Below are positions 56,102-64,000 of a stretch of DNA of 64,000 nucleotides, in pieces. Under the pieces are notes generated by a model that ran no database searches, had not been told where the DNA came from, and was given only the letters and a program-made list of their open reading frames with translations. The DNA comes from Cheilinus undulatus (Eukaryota > Chordata > Actinopteri > Labriformes > Labridae), in NCBI RefSeq assembly GCF_018320785.1, contig NC_054866.1:34883000-34946999 (forward strand). The letters run 5' to 3'. Within the stretch, counting starts at the first letter, position 1; the number at the start of each line of letters is the position of its first letter. Both the position numbers and the translations under genes were made by a program.

Positions 56102-59100
56102 ATGGCTTATCTCAGCTTCCTCATCCTGACCTCCCTGTGTATTGCGGGCCGAGAGGCCCTCAGCCTATCTGACTGCGGAGCGTTCGCCAGAAGACCTGGT
56201 GAGATGGCTTTGACCTTCAATGTCTTGTATTTATTTTGGACTAAAGAGGTTATATTGATTTTCAGTTCAGACATGGACCTTTGGGAAGGCCATATTGATT
56301 CATTTTTACTTCTGATATTTGCTCAGCATGGATGAAAGAGTATTAATTGAGCTGGTAAATTTGTTTACAGAACAAACATTGATGTTCAAACAGGCAAGAT
56401 GAATTATTTATTGACTGAGTTCATAGCCAAGGTTCTTCTTATGCAACTATTTAGTTTAGTGGATATAAAACTGAAATGATTTTGATGAAATGATACCTTT
56501 ACACCTCTGTGCAATAATTACCCCTTATTTTTATTGTGTGCTACCCAGACAAGATTTAAGGCAATATTATACTATTTAAAGTAAAAATCATACCAAATAC
56601 CATTAATAACAGTGCTATCTTGTCACCATCAGAATATACTGATATCTCTGTGGTGTGTGGCACATCTGCCATCGACCTGGCCATTCAGATCTGCCCGGTT
56701 ATCTACACCGGCTACAACACGAGCTTACTGATCCTCAACCGCATCCGAGACAACACAGACTGTCAAGGGACACTGGACACATCAGTGGTTCCTCCTGTGG
56801 TCAGATTCAGCTTCCCCATCAGGGAGGGAAACGCCTGTGGGAGTAACTTTTTGGTAAGTATTGAATCTTTTTTTTCCTGAGGTTGTAGACTTCGTCTGGG
56901 AAGAGTTTGAGCAGACTAAACGTGTAAAAGGAAACTGTGTTTTGGGCTTTAATAGTGAAAAAAAAGGGTCTAGAAATTATTTTAAATTTAGATTTTTAGT
57001 CAGACATGCATGAGTCATAACTCCATGTAATAGACACACCATCCACCCACCCACCCACCAGTCTCCATCTCTAAGAAGAATGAGAAAGTTGTTCTGCTTC
57101 CTCTGCCTTTGATTTCATCACAGCTGCCTGTTGTGCTGAAGGCGTAGGCCAACATTTATTTTTAAGTATTTTTAAAATAATCATGTTTCTGTTAAATTAT
57201 TCCTCAGACCACAAGCGCACCAGGAACAGGGATATTCTCAGACTTCTCCAACATCCAGACGGTGAATGTCAGCGGTGTGATCCGATCATTCGACCCCACC
57301 ATCGGCACGATCACCTACAATGCTGAGCTAAAGTATTACTACTCCTGTGCTTATCCACTGGAGTATCTCATTAACAACACCCAGGTGGATGTGTGAGTAT
57401 TAGTATGTAGGTTAGAAAACACATTAAAACTTCTAAAATTTCACTCCTGTACCCAGTGTGACCTCATCCTTTTCTTCCTTGTAGGTCTTCCTCCTCCATT
57501 GCTCTGAAGGACAACAATGGTAGTTTCATCAGCACCCTCAGCATGACTCTCTACAAGGTGCCACATGACACCCTTCTCAAGCACTATATGTACTCTTATT
57601 TTTACCTGGCACATACTTTAAAACTTATCTTACCTATAAGGTCATATAATGTTCTTCTTCCTCTGCCAGGATATCAATTACACCACACCCCTTGTCATTC
57701 CACCTCTGGGTGTCGAACTGAGAACAAACATCTACGTTCAGGTGGTGGCATCCAACCTGACCTCCCAGTAAGAACCATTTTCATTATACCACACTGTTCC
57801 TGCAGCTTTTTCCTTCAAATTTTAATTCATTTTATTTTTATAAAACCTTCACTTCTCGGTGAAGGTTGTAGCAACAAGTACTGCCCTTACATACAATTTT
57901 CAAGATATTCGTACTTCACTTAGTACCTTTATTGCCTCTTGACACCTAAAATCCATTATTTTCATTATTGAATGTTTAAGTGATACATCTCCAACAGCTA
58001 CTTGATGAGGATTTGCAATACAAGTAAAACGTACTGGAAGCTGGATTAGCTCTGTGGGTGAAGCAGACACAGAAGTTAAAGTTCTCAATGCATCGGCTCT
58101 TAGATGCAAGTCAACCACACTCATCCCTCCACATATCTTCTGTCTCCTTTTGTCTGTTCCTCCAATAAAAACAAAAAGCCCCTAAAAAAATAATCTTTAA
58201 ACCAGTGTTACTCGACATGTGGCTCTTGAGCCACATGTGGCTCCTTTGTGATAATTTGTGGCTCTTTTATGTCTTCATTTGAAAAATAATTCACCCAGAA
58301 AACCTCAAAACTGGAAACTCTGACCTCAGAAATTACCTATTGCAAGTCACATTAAAGCCAAAGTTGGCGTTAATTGTCAAACTTAAATGTTAACCTTGAT
58401 TTTGTCTGTATATTTCCATTGCCCTTAGTTGCAATTTTCCCCTTTTTCCATTTTTGTTGCCACTTGAAATCCATTTTTGCTGCTTTGACCCCATTTTTTG
58501 CCATTTTAATCCTGTTTTTGCCACTTTTGTCCTACTTTTTTTTGCCACTTTTCACCCATTTGAGCTGCTTTTTGTCATTAAATGCTACTTTTACCCAATT
58601 TTTGTCACTCTTTGCAGCTTTTGCCCATGTTAGTCACTTTTCACCAATGTTTTTGCTTCATTTTTGCTGCTTTTTGCCACTTATAACTCATTTTTTTGTC
58701 ACTGCTCATCCTTTTATACATTTTTCACCATTTTTCACCATTTTTGGCCATTTGTATCACCTTTAACTTTTTTTTGCCACTTTAACCCTTTTTGGCACTT
58801 TTCACCTCTTAGATTGTGACTCTTGCAAATGTATTATTCAACAATATGGCTCTTTGGTTGAGCAGGGTTGAGTAACACTGCTTTAAACAAAATAAAATTA
58901 TCTGCTTCATGAAATACTGATGCTGAGATTGTGTTCAGAGCATAGGCAGAGAGAGAGGGTGGCTTATGGGGCTTAAATGTTTTCTCAGAAGCCCTGGATG
59001 TTTCTTAAAAGCCCAGAATATTTTAGGTTGGATAAAATATGTTGCTCATGAGAGTTGTGATAGACAAATGCAAAAAAAAAAATAAAAATAAAAATAAAAA

Positions 59101-62100
59101 ATACATAATAATAATTAATAGTTTGGCCTACCTAATCCTACATCGAAATTAAATTCTAAAAGCCAATCTTTTAAAAAAATCAGAACTTTTTTCCAAAGCA
59201 CTTTTGTAATCATTGCAGTATACAATGTACTTCAAATGATCTTAGAATTCAATTTTTAGCATATCTGTGAACAAATCATTATCTGTGACCCCATATGTTG
59301 GGTTTTATGTTATTCCTTTGAAACTGCAGAGTTCAGATTGTACACCTAATATCAACCCAATCTATGCAATGTAACTAAAAAGGCTTATAAAGACACTCAG
59401 CACCATTAGATTTAAGATTGAATTATGTGAGAACTGAATGATTTTTTAATTGGTGAAATTAATCATTTTTTTTCCAAATTCAAGTTTAGATTTGTTTGCA
59501 TTTTAAATCTGAAATTGTGTAAAAGTAGTTCCTACAACTGCTCAATGAGCAAAAAAAAAAAAAATAATAAAATATATATATATATATAGGAAAGTGGAGA
59601 GATCCTAGTCCAGACACGTGATCACTCATAACTCAGATAATATATTTAAATAACTAAATGAATGATAAAGACAGTGAAGAAGAAACAAATACCAGTACTT
59701 ATGATGGCTATAAACATATTGCACACAAATCTAAATTCCCAGCTGCAGCCTGGTGTAGAAACAACAGATAAGAGACCAGAAAGAAAAGCATCTGCCTTTT
59801 TATTCATTCTATTGAAGTAAGAAATCTACAAAACATGATTTAAAGCTATTGTAAGGATTTCTATCTGCCTATAAAACAGACTGAAATTTATACTGATGCC
59901 CCTCTATATGACCTTCAAATGAAAACAAGAACCACCAGTGAGGAGATTTACTACCTCTATAAATTTATTTTATAAGGCTGTCATCCCCGCTCGGAGGAAG
60001 GTGTTAGGCAAAGAGATTGAAAGCACACTTCCTCTGAAAGAAAATAAAGCCAAAAATTCAGCGTAAGTTTTCGTAGAGTGTTTATAAAGCATTTGAGTGA
60101 GACTTTCTGTCAGAAAACACCCACAGGACATGATTGAGACTGGAGCCAAGTCATCCTGCTTTGACCACCGGAGGCACCAAAGTCAAGAAAAAGTTCCTCA
60201 CAGTAGCTTTACAGTTTAAACTAATCATATTTCTATGTCTTTTATGTGAATACTTGTAAAATTTAAGATGTTAAATAAAGAACTATGCATGGATTCCATA
60301 ACAGTGAACTAGCTGAGAGAGAGCCATAATCAAACTTTAAGGGGGTCAGGAAAGAAATATCTTGGTAGTTGATGAAAACATTTAAGAAAGAGAATTAACA
60401 GAGTTTTGTTTCTACATTTACAAAGGAAGCCAACAGAGAAAACCTTTCTGAAAAATTTACATTTCTTACAAAATCAATGCCCGCTTTGTTCTTGTCCTTT
60501 GTGACCTTGAAACAACAAGAAGTCTAATACAAATCAAGCAGCGTATTCTGAATTAAACATGCTTCACTAAACCTAGTTTTCATCTCGGCCAGTGATATTC
60601 TGTTCATTCACTCCACTCCTTGTCTCAGAAGGATTGTGCTGTGTACTGCACTCATTGATCTGCCAACTTGAATCATTTCCCTTGCAGGAAATTCAATAAA
60701 CTTGCAAGTTGGAGTAAAAGTAAAGGTTAAAAATTCCACTTTAATACCACAAAATAATGTATGAATGACTGCATGGACTGAATCTTGGGTGAATGTCTGC
60801 TCTGGATGAACATCTCTTCTAGTCTCCCTCCTCATGGCTCTGTCTTGATAGACTGTAAAATTTGAGGCTTCCACCTGTGACCTGGAGTCTCTGACTCGGT
60901 GCTGGGGACCTCATTCTTTCTCTACAGGTACTTTGTCCTTTTGGACCGGTGCTATGCCTCAGTGAACGCTCAGCCCTCCAACTCCACCATCTTCAACCTG
61001 TTTGTCTCGTAAGTTACAAAAACATCTTCAGAAATGCCTAATTCTCACAGTTTCTTCCAGGATAGTTACTGGTTCAGCTGCTCTACATTTAAACCATAAC
61101 ATTTATCTACAGGTCTGCTTCTCCTTAACGCAATATCTGAAAGACCACTACCTGTAAATCCAAAGGGAGCCCTAGTCTTAGCTCAGTCTCCCTGCTTTTC
61201 TTTCATTAATACACTGCCTGTATGTATCCATGTGATGTGCAAATGGGGCACTTGTGAGGTTCGCCTTCTATTGAAAGGTGCTCCATAGATCAGCTCACCA
61301 CCATGCTGGAGAATGGGGATAGCCAAAAGGCGCGCTTCTACTTCCCGGCGTTCCGATTCATAGAGCAGCAGAACGAGACCATCTCCACCTACTACCTGCA
61401 CTGCATTACCCGGCTCTGTGAGCGCAGCACCTGCAGCACTTTTAAGGTAGAGGGGCACCACATGCATATGAGCAGACGACTAATTCCAAATAAGATTATA
61501 AAATTGTGTCTCTCTGTTTGGCTTGTTCTGCAGCAATGCAACAGGAAGAAGAGGAGTGTGGAGACCACGGTGGTCCAGGAGAGCATCACTGAGACTGCTG
61601 TGCTTACTGTACCTATAAGGGCCAAGACAGAGAACCGTACGTCCTATATGTCCACATTTCTATCCATGATAATGAGATATAAAGAGTCAGATAATAGCTC
61701 TGAGATAGGGTTGTAACGATACAAGAACTCCTGCACAATGTCTAAATACTTGTGTTTTAAAAAATATGGTAAGAAAAAGCAACCTAAATATAAATGTAAT
61801 GACAGCAGCCTTTAACAAGAAACTAATGGCAAACTCCATAAAACCTTGTTTAACACCACAGAGCTAAAGAAGAACATCACTAAGATCTGAATATATATTA
61901 CTTATTGAACTGTTTGTCATTCTTATGCAGTAAATATGAAGTTACAGGTAGCAGTCAGATGTGACAGCTTGGAATAAATCTAGGAAATAACAACAAATAG
62001 GAGGAAATGATGACATGTGGCTCTGTCTAAAGTGATAAAATCAACATTCAGTTCCTCTAAAACTTTAAAATGTCATCACTGTTTTTGATACATATATGCA

Positions 62101-63558
62101 GTGCGTTCAAAAAGTATTCAGACCTCTTTCCCTGTTTTCAGTTTTGTTATGTTGCAGCCTGATACTACAGTCAAAAACAAACATTTTTATTCCCATAAAT
62201 CTACACTCAGCTCCTCATCACCTCCTTTGCAATGGGAATCTTTCAAGAGCTGGTGGCCCAGCCTGCCTGAGCAACCCTGGTAGAAGGGCCAGAGTAAGAG
62301 AAGTGACTGAAAACCCGACGGTCATTCTGACTGGAGATTAAACAAAGTTCCAGCTGGACAACCATCACTGCAGACCTCTACTGGTCGGGGTTTTATGGCA
62401 GAGTGTTGCAAAAAAATATGAAAGCCCACTTGGACTTCATGCAGAGTTTTTTTTTGCAACACTCCAAATGTGTGTCTATGCATTTTGCACTGAGGAGAGT
62501 CTTCCAGCCTCCAGCCACTCTGCTGTCCAAGGACAGTGGAGGACTGCAGTGATGGTTGTCCTTCTGGAACTTCATACCATCTCCACACAGGATCTCTGGA
62601 GCACAGTCAGATTGACCATCAGGTTCTTGGCCACCTCTCTTACTCAGGCCCTTTTCCCCCTGATTGCTCAGTTTGGCTTGGCGACCAGCTCTTGGAAGAG
62701 TCCTGGTTGTGCCAGTCATACTCCATTTGATAATTATGGAAGTCACTTTGCTCTTGGGAAGCTTCAGTGCAACTGAAATTTTTTGTGGCCTTCCCCAGAT
62801 CTGTGACTGGCAACAGTCCTTTCTCTGAGCTCTGCAGGCAGTTCCAGGCAGCGCTGTGTGCCTTTCCAAATTATGTTTGATCTATGTAATACTCCAACTT
62901 ATGTCATACATATAAATACTTATTTCAGTGTAATATTTTTTTTATTTCTAACAACTTAGCAAAAATGTAAAATTCAGGTTTCACTTTGTCATTATGGGGT
63001 ATCAAGTGTTGATTAATGAGAATAAAAGTGAATTTAAACAATTGCAGCATCAGTATGCAACAGAACAAAATTGAAAAAAGTGAAAAAGGGATCTGTTTAC
63101 TTTATGAATACACTGTGCATGCTAAAATTCCTTTCTCTTCTTGCACCTTATTTATTGTAATTGTAATATGTTGGAAGTAATGCCTGAATATGTATCACTG
63201 ACTCTCTTCTTGTCCTTCTTGCAGCCATTCTCTCCAAAGAAGAGGGTGAGTATGTCATTTATTGTGACTTGACTGTTATGAGAACAGCCACACATAAACC
63301 TTGTACTAATTAGATTCTTCTACAAATGAAAAGCTTGTATTGTCTGCAGCATGTCACAATGTCTTCTGTTGTCTGCTGTAATGAAGCATTCCATAATGCT
63401 GTTACTCTCATTTGTGCACAGCGCTGTCTGGTGGCCACTCTGATGGCAGGCGGGCGTCTGTTGGCCTGGGGATTGCTGTCGCTGTCCTCATTGTGATAGG
63501 GGTGTCAGCCATTTTGATGGCGGCGTCTTTTTATAGAAAACTGAAGCGGCTAAGCTAG
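56102..63558 (+). CDS. ZPLD1-like protein, tandem paralog (10 coding exons, 394 aa)
   Basis: Coding exons: 56102-56198, 56633-56853, 57208-57392, 57485-57557, 57670-57767, 60928-61008, 61278-61446, 61534-61636, 63225-63245, 63422-63558, all GT-AG and open to TAG. A signal peptide (MAYLSFLILTSLCIAG) is followed by a ZP module starting at DISVVCGT (residue 36). The module keeps the landmarks SCAYPLEYLINNTQ, DNNGSFISTLSMTLYK, MLENGDSQKARFYFPAFRF and YYLHCITRLC. A furin-type site RKKRS lies at 312-316, a hydrophobic anchor at about 363-387, and the basic tail ends RKLKRLS. There are many N-glycosylation sequons (NTS, NVS, NNT, NGS, NYT, NLT, NST, NET). Exon phases match zpld1 exactly. Its likely role is a membrane-anchored, cleavable extracellular filament protein. 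Its N-terminal half is much diverged from zpld1, so its function may differ. Introns 5 and 8 hold transposons. Confidence 0.9.
58030..58202 (+). mobile_element. Degenerate tRNA-derived SINE
   Basis: GGATTAGCTCTGTGGGTGAAGCAG is an A box-like tRNA head. The 3' body (CTTTTGTCTGTTCCTCCAAT, then AAAAACAAAAAGCCCCTAAA) is typical of a fish SINE tail. The B box is decayed. A MITE has inserted into its A-rich end at 58203. In intron 5 of the second ZP gene. Confidence 0.6.
58203..58880. mobile_element. hAT-type MITE with an internal GCCACTTTT array
   Basis: The inverted ends CAGTGTTACTC (58203-58213) and GAGTAACACTG (58870-58880) are perfect, with a perfect 8-bp target duplication CTTTAAAC at 58195-58202 and 58881-58888. 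The interior (about 58430-58805) is a degenerate repetition of TTTTTGCCACTTTTACCCAT. The frame at 58374-58766 is an artefact. In intron 5 of the second ZP gene. Confidence 0.9.
58881..60927. other. Rest of intron 5 of the second ZP gene
   Basis: AT-rich, with simple tracts at 59072-59105 (AAAAAT) and 59570-59588 (TA). No exon is supported. It ends in CTTTCTCTACAG before exon 6. Confidence 0.5.
62097..63120 (-). mobile_element. Tc1-like transposon in intron 8 of the second ZP gene
   Basis: The left end GCAGTGCGTTCAAAAAGTAT and right end TTTATGAATACACTGTGCAT are diverged inverted repeats. On the minus strand 62393-62869 encodes a decayed N-terminal half of a Tc1 transposase (ALKLPKSKVTSIIIKWSMTG, then QAKLSNQGEKGL). 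It has internal deletions and is inactive. Confidence 0.85.
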
Positions 63559-64000
63559 CAGCAGCCCGATAAATGTTGATGAGGGGAGGTCAGCACAGGC
63601 TAAATGATATAATGAGTTTGACAGGGTGACATTCACATACTGGTGGAGGTGCATTATGTATGTATGTAGGACTCCTCTGTACTGAATCAAACTATTGATT
63701 GGAGCACTTAATGTTTCTTTCCAATCCCTCAGGGACTGTTAGGCCTTATGGGAGGTGATGTCTGGATAAAGCACCTTTCATAATTGCATGGCAACAAGGA
63801 AGGAAAGAGAGAAAAGGGAAAGAAACAGAGCCATTAGGTTGGGATCTTAAAGGTGTAGTTCGACATTATGGAAATGCAAACAACTGCTGGTCCTTGCCAA
63901 GAAATAGTCAGCACAACACTCCCAATTAAAATAATTCCTTTGTGTTTTAACAAATCAAACAAACAAGAAGTGAAGTATTAATTCGGGAGCCTCAGAGGCA
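63559..64000. other. 3' UTR and downstream DNA of the second ZP gene
   Basis: No further gene begins before the window ends. The 3' UTR end is uncertain. Confidence 0.4.
63925..63930 (+). terminator. Possible polyadenylation signal of the second ZP gene (ATTAAA)
   Basis: This is the only ATTAAA/AATAAA hexamer I see between the stop codon at 63558 and the window end. It would give a 3' UTR of about 390 bases. The GT-rich downstream context is weak, so the true site may lie beyond the window. Confidence 0.3.

Noticed and set aside
58374..58766. 130-residue frame rich in Phe, Leu and His
   Set aside because: Lies wholly inside a MITE with defined ends and target duplication and reads through its TTTTTGCCACTTTT array.

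Overview
The window is a stretch of a ray-finned (teleost, probably percomorph) fish genome. It has intron-rich genes with GT-AG splice sites and AT-rich intergenic DNA. It is dense in repeats typical of fish: Tc1/mariner remnants, hAT-type miniature elements with 8-bp target duplications, tRNA-derived SINEs and LINE 3' ends. The species cannot be named from the sequence alone.

Layout. (1) Positions 1-10,699 hold no exon I can find and probably lie in the first intron of picalm, which is read leftward. (2) At 10,700-10,829 on the minus strand is the first coding exon of picalm (clathrin-assembly protein, ANTH domain start). It sits in a GC/CpG-rich island reaching about 11,450. (3) 11.5-29.4 kb is intergenic and full of transposon debris. 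It includes a degenerate array of a ~20-bp motif (12.1-13.1 kb), a LINE fragment, Tc1 elements and a three-level nested insertion (26-27.6 kb). (4) 29,501-45,670 on the plus strand is a complete ten-exon zpld1 gene (423 residues), with an 8.9-kb first intron and an ATTAAA signal downstream. (5) 45.8-55.8 kb is intergenic, with an inverted repeat copy, a degenerate ~150-bp tandem array and more transposons. (6) 56,102-63,558 on the plus strand is a second ten-exon ZP-domain gene (394 residues), a diverged tandem paralog of zpld1, with a TATA box and a short 5' UTR exon just upstream.

How the genes relate. The two ZP genes have the same ten coding exons with the same intron phases. Four exons are identical in length and the rest differ by multiples of three, so they arose from one ancestral gene by duplication. 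Both encode a signal peptide, a ZP polymerisation module, a basic furin-type site and a C-terminal membrane anchor. That is the design of proteins released from the cell surface to form extracellular filaments or gels (the ZPLD1 product is a known component of the inner-ear cupula). Picalm is functionally unrelated and is read in the opposite direction.

No operons, CRISPR arrays, rRNA, intact tRNA genes or viral genes were seen. Most open frames in the window are chance or transposon-derived.
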